Shown here: positions 21,706 to 30,598 of the stretch, piece by piece
How positions within the stretch are numbered: position 1 is the first letter of the stretch
Layout of the letters: each line of letters begins with the position of its first letter
DNA from: Nitrososphaerales archaeon
Lineage (GTDB): Archaea; Thermoproteota; Nitrososphaeria; Nitrososphaerales; UBA57
Assembly (NCBI GenBank): GCA_022449325.1
Contig: JAKUSK010000004.1
Coordinates: 1-36,061, forward strand
Direction of reading: 5' to 3'
DNA: 36,061 bases
The notes under the pieces: model-generated
Seen by the model: the letters and a program-made list of their open reading frames with translations, nothing else
The model's database searches: none
Told to the model about the DNA's origin: nothing
Program-made: the position numbers and the translations under genes

Positions 21706-22824
21706 CTACTGAATTACTCCTATTGTGTTTCCAACACCAACAATAATAATCTTATCATTAGGATTTGTTCTTTCTTCAATAATTCTATTAATTATATCAT
21801 GAACAGTATCAACGCTTTCTGCAATTTCCTTAGTCATTAAAGAGATTGCTTCAACAAGTGACTGTTTGACAACTATTGCATAAACAGGTAAATTACTATT
21901 AGTAGCAGCTTCTTCAATTTTGAATTTATCGACACCTATTCCACCTATAGCAGCACCAATTCCTTCGGCAACTTCACCTGTTTTTTCACCCTCTAACTTT
22001 AGAGCAGCGTCAATCATAATCAGAAGAGATGGATTTTCTTTATTAATTAACTCTTGAACTGCATTACCAGGCTGACCAACAGTTCCTGCAGGGCCTTTTG
22101 CTGTAACGAGAATGGCCTTACGACCTGAGATATCTGATTCAGCATAAACAGTATCAACAGCTATATCATGTTTCTCATGTTCAAGCATCAATTTACCAAC
22201 AATCATTGGACCTATTGCATCACCAATAGGTTGATTCTTTTTGAATGTAGCCATTGCTTTATTTAATGCGTCGGCTTGTAACATAAGAAATGGAATAATC
22301 ATTTGTAGCTGTGCAAGAAGTAAGAAATTGTTTGTTTTTTTACCCACTAAATAAAAATGACGAACAATTTTATAGACAAAGTTGAATGAAGTGGCAATCT
22401 CAATAACATTTTCAATAGAGTTTGCTTTAAGTTCGTCAAGATCAGGAAAGAGCTGTTTGATTTCACTTTTCATTCTCATATCTCTACTAGTCATAATATG
22501 ATCAAGTTTGTTTATGACACCTGCAGGATCTAAATCAACAGGCATTATAGTAAAGTATTCAAGAAATGAATCAAGGCGTTTTATTGTTTCTTCTTTATTA
22601 TCTATACCTTCAGTAATATGCGCAATTGTTTCATCTCGTGATTTATCTTTCATTTCTTTTAGACGACCAACAGTTTTTGACAAGTCGTTAGTGATAAGCC
22701 AAGTTTGTAATTTTTGTCCGTACAATATCAAGAGAGCTAAAGGAAGATAGATTATCGCAAGATTAAGAATGGGATTACTTGTAATTTGTGTGTTTCCAGC
22801 TCCGATTATAAATATTAAATCCAT
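21706..22824 (-). CDS. DUF1512-like membrane-anchored protein
   Basis: 372 residues. One or two N-terminal hydrophobic segments (about 1-10 and 22-38) are followed by a long soluble part. It resembles archaeal DUF1512 proteins: KSRDETIAHITEGIDNKEE, MPVDLDPAGVINKLDH, AVDTVYAESDISGRKAILVTAKGPAGTVGQPG, and KIIIVGVGNTIGVIQ at the end. The DxxxAxxxxxxSxxxGRK region hints at a nucleotide or metal site, but no function is known to me. The family assignment is from memory and moderately sure. Start is ATG at 22824. Confidence 0.75.
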   Translation of the reverse strand: MDLIFIIGAGNTQITSNPILNLAIIYLPLALLILYGQKLQTWLITNDLSKTVGRLKEMKDKSRDETIAHITEGIDNKEETIKRLDSFLEYFTIMPVDLDPAGVINKLDHIMTSRDMRMKSEIKQLFPDLDELKANSIENVIEIATSFNFVYKIVRHFYLVGKKTNNFLLLAQLQMIIPFLMLQADALNKAMATFKKNQPIGDAIGPMIVGKLMLEHEKHDIAVDTVYAESDISGRKAILVTAKGPAGTVGQPGNAVQELINKENPSLLIMIDAALKLEGEKTGEVAEGIGAAIGGIGVDKFKIEEAATNSNLPVYAIVVKQSLVEAISLMTKEIAESVDTVHDIINRIIEERTNPNDKIIIVGVGNTIGVIQ

Positions 22825-22889
22825 AAAATCAACTCAATTAAGACAAATATATTATAACTAGAAAATAAGCATTATTGGATAAAATAAAG

Positions 22890-23004
22890 TGCCGGCACCA
22901 TTGCTTCCCGAGACCGTTGGGACCTCAGTAACACACTGGCGTCGACGGTCTTAACTTCTGGGTTCGGAATGGGACCAGGTGGAACCCCGTCGCTATGGCC
23001 GGCA
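22890..23004 (-). rRNA. rrf: 5S ribosomal RNA
   Basis: Minus strand, about 115 bases. The terminal helix is TGCCGGC with GCCGGCA. Conserved internal elements are CCCATTCCGAACCC (loop B/C region), GAAGTTAAGAC and TGGGACCTCGG-like segments. The gene stands alone with no 16S or 23S gene within the window, as is common in thaumarchaea. Confidence 0.95.
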
Positions 23005-23039
23005 ACAATAGATAATAAAAATTACACATAGATTAACTT

Positions 23040-24221
23040 TTGCATTATTTACACGACAAAATCATATTAACGAAAGATAACTTATTAAATGCAGGTATAA
23101 AATTGGCAGATTATTCAGTAACTCCGTGGGAAGTTAAAGGAGAAGTAGATTACGACAGATTGGTAAGAGACTTTGGTACTTCGTATATTGATCAATCATT
23201 ATTGGATAGAGTAAAAACACATACAGGGGAACCACATTTTATGTTAAAAAGAAAGGTATTTTTTAGTCATAGAGATTTCAATTGGATTTTAGATAAATAT
23301 GAAAAAGGAGAGAAGTTCTTCTTATACACTGGTAGAGGTCCGTCTGGAGACACACATTTAGGTCATTTATTGCCTTGGATTTTTACACAGTACTTGCAAG
23401 AGAAATTTGGCGTAGAACTATACTTTCAAATCACCGATGACGAGAAATATATGTACGACAGATCATTAACAAGAAAACAAGTATCGGAATTTGCTTATGA
23501 GAACATATTAGATATAATAGCATTAGGTTTTGATCCAGAAAAAACGTTCATTTTTAAGAATACTGAATACATAAAAACTATGTATAAAATTTCAACAGAC
23601 ATTGCAAAACACATTACATTTTCTACTGCAAAAGGCATATTTGGTTTCCAAAATAGTTCCAACATAGGAATGATTTTTTTCCCGTCTTTGCAAGCTGCAA
23701 CATGTTTCTTGCCATCAGAATTAAAAGGAAAAAATATTCCATGTTTGATTCCTGCAGCAATTGACCAAGATGATTATTGGAGAGGAATTGCCAGAGAGAT
23801 TGCACCAAAATTGGGATATTACAAACCTGCTCAAATACATTCAAAATTCTTACCTGCATTACAAAGAGGAGAAAAAATGAGTGCGTCGAAACCAAATACT
23901 GCAATATTTACAACTGACGAACCTGAAGTAGCGGAAAAAAAGATAAAAAGTGCATTTACAGGAGGTAGAGATACAATAGAAGAACATAGAAAACATGGAG
24001 GAAATCCAGATGTAGATAGTGCATTCCAATATCTTTACATGATTTTGGAAGAAGATGATAAAAAAATATCAGAAATTGAAGCGGAATATAGAGCAGGAAA
24101 TCTATTATCAGGAGAATTAAAACAAATTGCTGCAGAGAAGACCAAGGTATTTCTAAAAGAACATCAAAGAAAAAGAGAGTCTGCGAAGAAAACTTTCGAT
24201 AAATTTATTTTGAGAGATTAG
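23040..24221 (+). CDS. trpS: Tryptophanyl-tRNA synthetase
   Basis: Class I synthetase charging tRNA-Trp. 393 residues, archaeal/eukaryal type. The N-terminal SVTPWEVKGEVDYDRLVRDFG (26-46) is diagnostic. TGRGPSGDTHLGHLLPW (97-113) holds the HIGH-like motif (THLGH), and GEKMSAS is the KMSKS equivalent. The only workable start is TTG at 23040, since the first internal ATG is too far in; AATAATAAAA around 23008-23020 gives a TATA-like element for a leaderless mRNA. It heads a trpS-pheS-pheT series. Confidence 0.95.
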   Translation: MHYLHDKIILTKDNLLNAGIKLADYSVTPWEVKGEVDYDRLVRDFGTSYIDQSLLDRVKTHTGEPHFMLKRKVFFSHRDFNWILDKYEKGEKFFLYTGRGPSGDTHLGHLLPWIFTQYLQEKFGVELYFQITDDEKYMYDRSLTRKQVSEFAYENILDIIALGFDPEKTFIFKNTEYIKTMYKISTDIAKHITFSTAKGIFGFQNSSNIGMIFFPSLQAATCFLPSELKGKNIPCLIPAAIDQDDYWRGIAREIAPKLGYYKPAQIHSKFLPALQRGEKMSASKPNTAIFTTDEPEVAEKKIKSAFTGGRDTIEEHRKHGGNPDVDSAFQYLYMILEEDDKKISEIEAEYRAGNLLSGELKQIAAEKTKVFLKEHQRKRESAKKTFDKFILRD

Positions 24222-24239
24222 GTGGTAAGATTGGCAGAT

Positions 24240-25748
24240 ATGAATACAAATAATTTGCATTTGTTAGAAAGAAAGTTATTACAAGTAATGTCGAATAATA
24301 ATGAGGCAGAACTAGAGGATTTAGTGAACGATTCAGGACTTACTTTGGATCAGATAAGAAGGTCTGTAGAATGGCTCAAGGAGAAGAATCTAATTGAAGT
24401 AAAGATGACAGAAATGAAGTTAATCTCATTGGGTAAAGAAGGTGAAAATACAAAGAAAAATGGATTGCCTGAAAAAAGATTAGTAAATAAGTTGAAAACT
24501 GGAGAAGAAATAGAACTATCAGAATTACCAAAAAAAATAGATTTGAATCAAGATGAGTTATCGGCGGCATTAGGATATGCAAGAGCCGAAAAGTGGATTA
24601 CAATATTTAAAAAAGACAACAAAGTAATGATAAGAAGAGAAGGCAAAGAGGCAGAATCTAAGATAGAGGATTTATTGAATAAAATTTCAGAACCATTACA
24701 ACTTTCTGAGTTTTCTTCAGAAGAACAAGAAATTTTACGTTCTCTTGTAAAAAGACCGGAATATATTTCCTATGAAGTAGTAAAGAAAACACGTGTAAAA
24801 ATAACGAAAAATGGTTTGGAAGTTTCCAAGAACATAAAAGATGACAATTATATCGACGTATTAACGCCTAAGATGTTGGAATCTGGAGAATGGAGAAATG
24901 CATCATTGAGGCCATTAAATGTAGAATCGCCATCTCCAACAATCTACTCAGGAAAGAAACACCCAGTAAGAATATTCATAGATGAAGTAAGGGAGATTTT
25001 TGTTTCGTTAGGTTTTCAAGAAGTGGAAGGTTCAATTGTGCAATCCTCGTTTTGGAATTTTGATGCTTTGTTCACTCCTCAAGACCATCCTGCTAGAGAG
25101 ATACAAGATACATTTTACATTGAAAATGAAAAAGCGTCACTGGATGTAGATAAACAGATACTGAAAAACGTTGAATCAGTACATAAAGATGGAGCTAATA
25201 CTGGTTCTAAAGGTTGGCGTTATCAATGGAATATAGAACAAGCTAGAAGAATGGTTATGAGAACACATACAACATGTGTTTCAGTGAGAAATTTAGCTGA
25301 CAACAAACCAGATGAGGCAAGGGTATTTTCAGTTGGAAGGGTGTTTCGTAATGAGAAAGTGACTTTTAAGAATCTGGTTGAATTTCATCAAATAGAAGGA
25401 ATAGTAGTTGGGAAAGATGTGACTTTGAGAGATTTAATGGGTCTATTAACTAAATTTTATAAAAAATTAGGCTTTGAGAAAATTAAATTTTGGCCTTCGT
25501 TCTTTCCATATACAGAACCATCACTACAATCAATGGTATATCATGAAGGTTTAGGAAGATGGATAGAACTTGGAGGAATGGGTATATTTAGACCTGAAGT
25601 TACAAGACCACTTGGAGTAAAGAATCCAGTATTGGCATGGGGAAGCGGATTAGAACGATTGGTCATGCTCAGATATGGAATAGACGATGTGAGAAAATTA
25701 TATGAGAATGATCTTGATTGGTTAAGGGGAATTCCATTATGCCCGTAG
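24240..25748 (+). CDS. pheS: Phenylalanyl-tRNA synthetase, alpha subunit
   Basis: Catalytic class II subunit of the heterotetrameric enzyme. About 502 residues from the ATG at 24240; GTG 24222 and TTG 24231 (the latter with GGTGG five bases upstream) are alternatives. The N-terminal 170 residues are winged-helix tRNA-binding modules (LTLDQIRRSVEWLKEKNLIE). The catalytic part has HPVRIFIDEVREIF, FWNFDALFTPQDHPAREIQDTF (motif 2 region), ARVFSVGRVFRNE, and AWGSGLERLVMLRYGIDD (motif 3). It follows trpS directly and overlaps pheT by 10 bases. Confidence 0.95.
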   Translation: MNTNNLHLLERKLLQVMSNNNEAELEDLVNDSGLTLDQIRRSVEWLKEKNLIEVKMTEMKLISLGKEGENTKKNGLPEKRLVNKLKTGEEIELSELPKKIDLNQDELSAALGYARAEKWITIFKKDNKVMIRREGKEAESKIEDLLNKISEPLQLSEFSSEEQEILRSLVKRPEYISYEVVKKTRVKITKNGLEVSKNIKDDNYIDVLTPKMLESGEWRNASLRPLNVESPSPTIYSGKKHPVRIFIDEVREIFVSLGFQEVEGSIVQSSFWNFDALFTPQDHPAREIQDTFYIENEKASLDVDKQILKNVESVHKDGANTGSKGWRYQWNIEQARRMVMRTHTTCVSVRNLADNKPDEARVFSVGRVFRNEKVTFKNLVEFHQIEGIVVGKDVTLRDLMGLLTKFYKKLGFEKIKFWPSFFPYTEPSLQSMVYHEGLGRWIELGGMGIFRPEVTRPLGVKNPVLAWGSGLERLVMLRYGIDDVRKLYENDLDWLRGIPLCP

Positions 25749-27400
25749 TTACAGTCTATTATGATAGAATGTTTTCAATGTTGAAAGGTAAGATTTCAAA
25801 GGATCAGTTAATAGAAAAGATTCCTTATCTTGGTTTGGACATAGAAGAAGAAAATGACGAATATATCAAAATAGAATATAATCCAAACCGTCCAGATTAT
25901 TCAACGGATTACGGAATTGCAAGATCTTTGAATAGCTTCTTAGATTTTGAAACTGAATATTCAAAATATGATATTAATGAAAGTGAATTTGTCATTAATG
26001 TTGATAAATCAACGGAACAGGTCAGACAATACATTGTGGCTGCCGTAATAAAAGATATAAAACTGGATGACGAGACAATCAGGCAAATAATTACAATGCA
26101 AGAAGATTTGCATAATGGTATTGGAAGAAAAAGGAAGAAAGTGGCCATAGGAATTCATAATTTGGATGTTATAAAATCACCTTTGGAATATATTACAGTG
26201 GATGATTCATTTTCATTCATTCCATTAAACAAAGATTCTGACATGACTGTAAAGGAAATATTGAATTCAGAAATAGGAAATCAATATGCAAATATACTTT
26301 TAGGAAATAATCGATATCCGATCATAAGGGATGCTAACAAACAAGTTTTGTCGTTTCCGCCAATAATCAATGGAGATTTAACAAGGTTAGACTCAAAAAC
26401 AACTAATTTATTTATCGATGTGACGGGAACGGATTTAGATGCAGTATCCAATGCATTATCAGTACTGTTTACGACTCTTAATGATGCAGGCGGGAAGGTA
26501 CAATCAGTAGAAATTAACGTTAATAGTTCCAAGATTAGGACTCCCGAAGTCAACGATAACACAATGGAAGTTGAGACAGAATATGTCAGGTCACTTCTTG
26601 GATTAGAAATATCGGAAAAGGAAATCATAGAATATTTACGTCGATGTAGAATTTTAGGAGAAATATCGGGAAACAAAGTAGTAATAAAAACAGAGCCATT
26701 TAGATTTGATCTAATTCATCCAGTAGATGTAATTGAAGAGATTGGATTAGGATATGGAATACATAACCTTGAACCAACACTACCAGGGTCAGATATGACT
26801 GGTGGGTTTGATGAGAAACAGCGATTTTTAGACAAGGCAAGAGATGTATTGACAGGTCTTGGATTAATTGAAATAATGACAATCGGGTTAATCAGTGAAG
26901 ATATGCTCGAAAAATCAGAAATGAGTACAAGTGAACTATTGAAAGTAGTCGATACAAAAAGTATTGAGCATGAAGTGTTAAAGAATTCCAATGTTCCCGC
27001 AATTTTGAAAACGTTTTCAAAAAATATACACAAGAAATACCCACAAAGAATTTTTGAGATTTCAAAGGTTTTTGGTAAAAAAGATAACGAGATACATGAG
27101 AATTATCAGCTTACTGTAGGTTTAGCGCATGCAACAGTGAATTTTACAGAGGTTAGTTCTTATCTTAATGCATTCGGCAAACAATTACTCGACATAGATT
27201 TGTCAACGAAAGCTAGTGAGAATGAAATATTTGTGAAAGGCAGAGCAGCAGAAATAATTGATGAAGAAGGAATAAAGGTTGGAGTAATAGGCGAGATTAA
27301 GCCACAGGTTTTAGAAAACTTTGCGTTAAGAACTCCAATTTCATTATTTGATATAAATTTGGATCAGTTGATGAAGAAGAAAATTTCTAAGAACGAATAG
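25739..27400 (+). CDS. pheT: Phenylalanyl-tRNA synthetase, beta subunit
   Basis: Non-catalytic partner that recognises tRNA-Phe and carries the editing domain (B3/B4). 553 residues from ATG at 25739, preceded by GGGG; archaeal type without the N-terminal EMAP-like domain. Features: PVVTVYYDRMFSMLKGK start, YNPNRPDYSTDYGIARSL, KRKKVAIGIHNLDVI, then the B5 domain with RRCRILGEI and FRFDLIHPVDVIEEIGLGYG, and a C-terminal class II-like fold ending at VGVIGEIKPQVL. It overlaps the opposing cyclophilin gene by 14 bases. Confidence 0.95.
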   Translation: MPVVTVYYDRMFSMLKGKISKDQLIEKIPYLGLDIEEENDEYIKIEYNPNRPDYSTDYGIARSLNSFLDFETEYSKYDINESEFVINVDKSTEQVRQYIVAAVIKDIKLDDETIRQIITMQEDLHNGIGRKRKKVAIGIHNLDVIKSPLEYITVDDSFSFIPLNKDSDMTVKEILNSEIGNQYANILLGNNRYPIIRDANKQVLSFPPIINGDLTRLDSKTTNLFIDVTGTDLDAVSNALSVLFTTLNDAGGKVQSVEINVNSSKIRTPEVNDNTMEVETEYVRSLLGLEISEKEIIEYLRRCRILGEISGNKVVIKTEPFRFDLIHPVDVIEEIGLGYGIHNLEPTLPGSDMTGGFDEKQRFLDKARDVLTGLGLIEIMTIGLISEDMLEKSEMSTSELLKVVDTKSIEHEVLKNSNVPAILKTFSKNIHKKYPQRIFEISKVFGKKDNEIHENYQLTVGLAHATVNFTEVSSYLNAFGKQLLDIDLSTKASENEIFVKGRAAEIIDEEGIKVGVIGEIKPQVLENFALRTPISLFDINLDQLMKKKISKNE

Positions 27401-27983
27401 TAACTTTCATAGTCACTTTTTCGAGAGGATTGTCATTACCATCTCTTTTAACATTTACAATTTTATCTGCAACGTCCATTCCTTCAATTACTTCGCCAAA
27501 GACAGTATATTGTCCGTCCAAGAAATTTGAATCTTTTACTACAATAAAGAATTGAGAACCAGCAGAATTAGGATCTTGTGCTCTAGCCATTGACAAGATA
27601 CCACGTTTATGTGGCACGTCGCTAAATTCAGCGTTTATAGTGAATCCAGGACCTCCCTGACCATCGTTGCTGCGATCTTCATCTTTAGAATTAGGATCTC
27701 CTCCTTGAATCATAAAATCAGGTATTACACGGTGGAAAGTAGTTCCATCATAAAATCCATCTTGGGCTAATTTAACGAAATTTTCAACATGTCCTGGAGC
27801 TACGTCAGGATACAATTGAATAACAATATTACCAAAGTTAGTTTCAATAACTGCGATTTGTCTATCACTCATATTATCTGATGAGTTAGAGTTACTATTA
27901 AATGGATTAAATAATATAAATCCAACTGCAATTAAAATTACGACACCAACGATCGCTAAAGTTCTATTATCTAGGCTTGACAT
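27387..27983 (-). CDS. Membrane-anchored cyclophilin (peptidyl-prolyl isomerase)
   Basis: 198 residues. A short N-terminal segment is followed by a hydrophobic helix (about 8-28, LAIVGVVILIAVGFILF), a Ser/Asn linker, and a cyclophilin domain: VIETNFGNIVIQLYPDVAPGHVENFVKLA, YDGTTFHRVIPDFMIQGGDP (FHR catalytic Arg), GFTINAEF, RGILSMARAQDPNSAGSQFFIVV and FLDGQYTVFGEV. The anchor points the domain outside the cell, so it probably helps folding of exported proteins. Its end overlaps pheT. Confidence 0.93.
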   Translation of the reverse strand: MSSLDNRTLAIVGVVILIAVGFILFNPFNSNSNSSDNMSDRQIAVIETNFGNIVIQLYPDVAPGHVENFVKLAQDGFYDGTTFHRVIPDFMIQGGDPNSKDEDRSNDGQGGPGFTINAEFSDVPHKRGILSMARAQDPNSAGSQFFIVVKDSNFLDGQYTVFGEVIEGMDVADKIVNVKRDGNDNPLEKVTMKVTIRS

Positions 27984-28069
27984 AATAATTAAAAAAACAC
28001 AGGGTTCTTATTTATTTCTTTAAAAATAGATAAATCAGCAAAACAAAGCATAATTGTGGTCATAAAGAC

Positions 28070-28240
28070 ATTGTGACGGCCGAATCTGAAGTTGTGTGAA
28101 TAATACGTTGATGATTTTTTGGCCACCCAGCGATGTGACAGATCACAGATAGCCCCGAGTTAAGAGGAGTGGTAAGTATGGGCATTAAGCCAAAACAATG
28201 ACCTATTTCAGTCAGAGGCGGGGTATAATTAACATAGTGT
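28070..28240 (+). ncRNA. Candidate structured RNA in the 318-base gap before the prenyl synthase
   Basis: The gap 27984-28301 has no ORF of note. Its middle is markedly richer in G and C than the surrounding 34% or so sequence. Visible helices: GGCCGAA (from about 28078) with TTTTGGCC (ending about 28132), TGTGA-CAGA-TCACA near 28136-28149, and CCCCG (about 28153) with CGGGG (about 28222). Strand and ends are uncertain. I tested it for RNase P, SRP, tRNA and C/D boxes and found no match. In AT-rich archaea such islands often mark ncRNA. Confidence 0.4.
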
Positions 28241-28301
28241 TAATAAATAGTGTCAACTTTTAGAAATATAGTCCAATATTATAAAGAATGAAAGGGGAGA
28301 T

Positions 28302-29165
28302 GTGTCATTGAATCGAGAAGAATTAATTAAGGAGTTAGAAATTAGATCTGAAAGTTACATACTAAGATTTGATAAAGCATTAGTCAAAGTATTTGATAAT
28401 CATCAATGGTCTAGTTTTCATGAACCGTTACTTTATGCAACACATGGAGGTAAGAGAATTAGGCCTTTGATTTTAATGCTTGCAGCTGAAGCTGTCGGTG
28501 TTCCGTCTACTAAAACAGATTTAGCTTCAGTAGCTGTGGAACTCTTACATACAGAATCAATTATACATGATGACATAATTGATGAACAAATTAAGAGACG
28601 TGATAGAGATTCATTTCATAAGAGATATGGAAATAATACATCAATTTTAACAGCTGATTTCGTTTTTGGTATAATTCTAGAAATTGCCTCCAGATATAAT
28701 GATCCACGAGTGGCAAAAGAGCTTTCACTTGCTGCAATTAAGATGTGCGAAGGAGAACAAAGAGAACTAAGTATGAATTCACGAGAAGTGCCATGGGTAG
28801 AATACTTGACAGTGAGTAGTGAGAAAACAGCTGCATTATTCCTGACATCATCTAAATTAGGAGCAATAATAGGTGGAGGAAATGAAGAAGAGATAGATGG
28901 TTTAGCTGGATTTGGCGTAAATCTAGGAATTGCATATCAAATTCATGATGACATACTTGATTGGGAAACTGATAGAAAGTTTTCAAATGATATGAACATA
29001 GATAACGAGATTCAAGAAAATGAGTATGTTACATTGACAAAATTAAAAGAAATGGCAAATGTGTATGCGGAAAATGCAAAGAACAGTTTAGACGTAATCA
29101 AAGATTCGGAACAAAAAGAATTCCTGCACGATTTAGCCGATTTTACGATCAGACGGGATTATTAG
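28302..29165 (+). CDS. Polyprenyl diphosphate synthase (GGPP synthase type)
   Basis: Condenses IPP with allylic diphosphates to make the C20 chain for archaeal lipids, and perhaps longer products. 287 residues from GTG 28302; TTG 28308 is better spaced from GGGGAG (28294-28299). The first Asp-rich motif is IHDDIID (D90, D91, D94), the second IHDDILD (D216, D217, D220), with THGGKRIRPL (47-56) before. The two residues four and five before the first motif are Ser86 and Glu85, not the aromatic type of farnesyl synthases, so a longer product is likely; this is a rough inference. It overlaps nuoN tail to tail by 17 bases. Confidence 0.92.
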   Translation: MSLNREELIKELEIRSESYILRFDKALVKVFDNHQWSSFHEPLLYATHGGKRIRPLILMLAAEAVGVPSTKTDLASVAVELLHTESIIHDDIIDEQIKRRDRDSFHKRYGNNTSILTADFVFGIILEIASRYNDPRVAKELSLAAIKMCEGEQRELSMNSREVPWVEYLTVSSEKTAALFLTSSKLGAIIGGGNEEEIDGLAGFGVNLGIAYQIHDDILDWETDRKFSNDMNIDNEIQENEYVTLTKLKEMANVYAENAKNSLDVIKDSEQKEFLHDLADFTIRRDY

Positions 29166-30597
29166 ATAAGAAAGACAATGTAATATCTTCTGAGATATTA
29201 TACAAAACATTTGGAAGTAAACCAGTAACTATGATTATAGCAGAAGCAAACAAAAGAATTGAGACAAAGATGAAAGGCTCTTTTATAGACTTTAGTGATG
29301 TTTCATCCATATACATTCTTTTGATTACTAGTAAATAATAAGCAACAGAAATTGCACTGTTAACAAGTCCTGCAAGAGCAAGCCAAGTATAACCTCCATC
29401 AACTGCTGCGGAAAACAACACTAACTTACTCCAAAATCCATTTAATGGTGGAATTCCTGCTAGACCTAATAATGACAATGCTAAACAGAATGAGGTTATT
29501 GGCATTACTTTAGAAAGACCGTTATAACTATCTAATGAACTACTAGAAGTTTTTAATCTGACTAATGCAACTGCCAAGAAAGCAGAAGCCTGCAAAATTG
29601 CATGATTAAAAGAATGATATAATAAACCAAGTAAACCAAGATCAGAATACGGTAATACAACTAGACCAATGAGAAGATATCCAGCTTGTGCAATACTAGA
29701 ATAAGCAAGCATTCTTGTAATGGATTTTTGAGTAAGTGCGGCAAGATTGCCAAGAGTCATAGTTACTAAAGCGACAATAGACAAAGCAAGTGCTAAATCA
29801 AAATAAAATAGTGGAAATATTACTGCGAATATTCTTATTGCTGCGGCGAAGCCAGCTTTCTTGGTAGCGGCAGAAAGCAATGCACTGATAGTCGTAGGAG
29901 AACCCTCGTATGTATCTGGAATCCACATATGGAATGGAACAATTGATAATTTCAAGCCAAGACCTGCAAGCATAGAGATTGTAGAAAATATTATGAATGG
30001 AAGCATATCTGCAGAAACCGTAGGGAGAGACTGAGATATAATTTCAAGATTAGTAGAGCCTGTAATTCCAAACATTAATGAGATACCATAAAGAAGAATT
30101 CCCGACGATAAGGCGCCTAGAATAAAGAATTTGACTGCAGCTTCGTTGGAAAGTTTATCTTGTTTATTATATCCAGCCAAAATAAACGTAGGAAGACTCA
30201 TCAATTCCCATGCGACAAATATAACAAGGAGATCTACTGCAAAGGAAAGCATAGTCATTCCAATTGCTGTAAATAATAATAGTGAATAATAGATATTTTC
30301 ATTTGAATTACCTTTCATGTAATCAAACGAGGTTATGGTAACAAACAATGTTACTAAGATAACCATGAGACTAAAAAATGAACCAAGAGTGTCGTTACGA
30401 AGAAGATGAGGGACAGTAGATTCTTGAGGTGTAAGAGATAATGTGGAACTAATCAATAAAACTAAAGAGACCAACAATGAAAGTGTAGTAATATATTGAA
30501 CGTATTTTATGGATTTTTTACCAAATATTATTCCATATAGTGGAGAGGTAACTGCAACAGAAGTTAAAATAATGAGTACTATGATTGGAGTATCCAA
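29149..30597 (-). CDS. nuoN: NADH-quinone oxidoreductase subunit N
   Basis: Proton-pumping antiporter-like membrane subunit of complex I. 482 residues with about 14 helices. VIFVAWELMSLPTFILAGYN holds the conserved transmembrane Glu of the family, and SIVPFHMWIPDTYEGSPTTISALLSAATKKAG carries the lysine-containing half-channel region. Start is TTG at 30597, two bases after nuoM ends, with GGAGG 11 bases upstream. In thaumarchaea the electron-input module NuoEFG is usually missing; the input genes are not in this window. Confidence 0.94.
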   Translation of the reverse strand: MDTPIIVLIILTSVAVTSPLYGIIFGKKSIKYVQYITTLSLLVSLVLLISSTLSLTPQESTVPHLLRNDTLGSFFSLMVILVTLFVTITSFDYMKGNSNENIYYSLLLFTAIGMTMLSFAVDLLVIFVAWELMSLPTFILAGYNKQDKLSNEAAVKFFILGALSSGILLYGISLMFGITGSTNLEIISQSLPTVSADMLPFIIFSTISMLAGLGLKLSIVPFHMWIPDTYEGSPTTISALLSAATKKAGFAAAIRIFAVIFPLFYFDLALALSIVALVTMTLGNLAALTQKSITRMLAYSSIAQAGYLLIGLVVLPYSDLGLLGLLYHSFNHAILQASAFLAVALVRLKTSSSSLDSYNGLSKVMPITSFCLALSLLGLAGIPPLNGFWSKLVLFSAAVDGGYTWLALAGLVNSAISVAYYLLVIKRMYMDETSLKSIKEPFIFVSILLFASAIIIVTGLLPNVLYNISEDITLSFLSNNPV

Positions 30598-30598
30598 G

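Noticed and set aside
19831..24221. Functional linkage of tRNA-Trp with trpS
   Set aside because: They are 3 kb apart on opposite strands with unrelated genes between; closeness is probably chance.
28070..28240. RNase P RNA, SRP RNA or a C/D guide in the gap before the prenyl synthase
   Set aside because: The conserved core blocks of RNase P and SRP RNA are absent. A TTGATGA near 28112 lacks a D box at the right distance.
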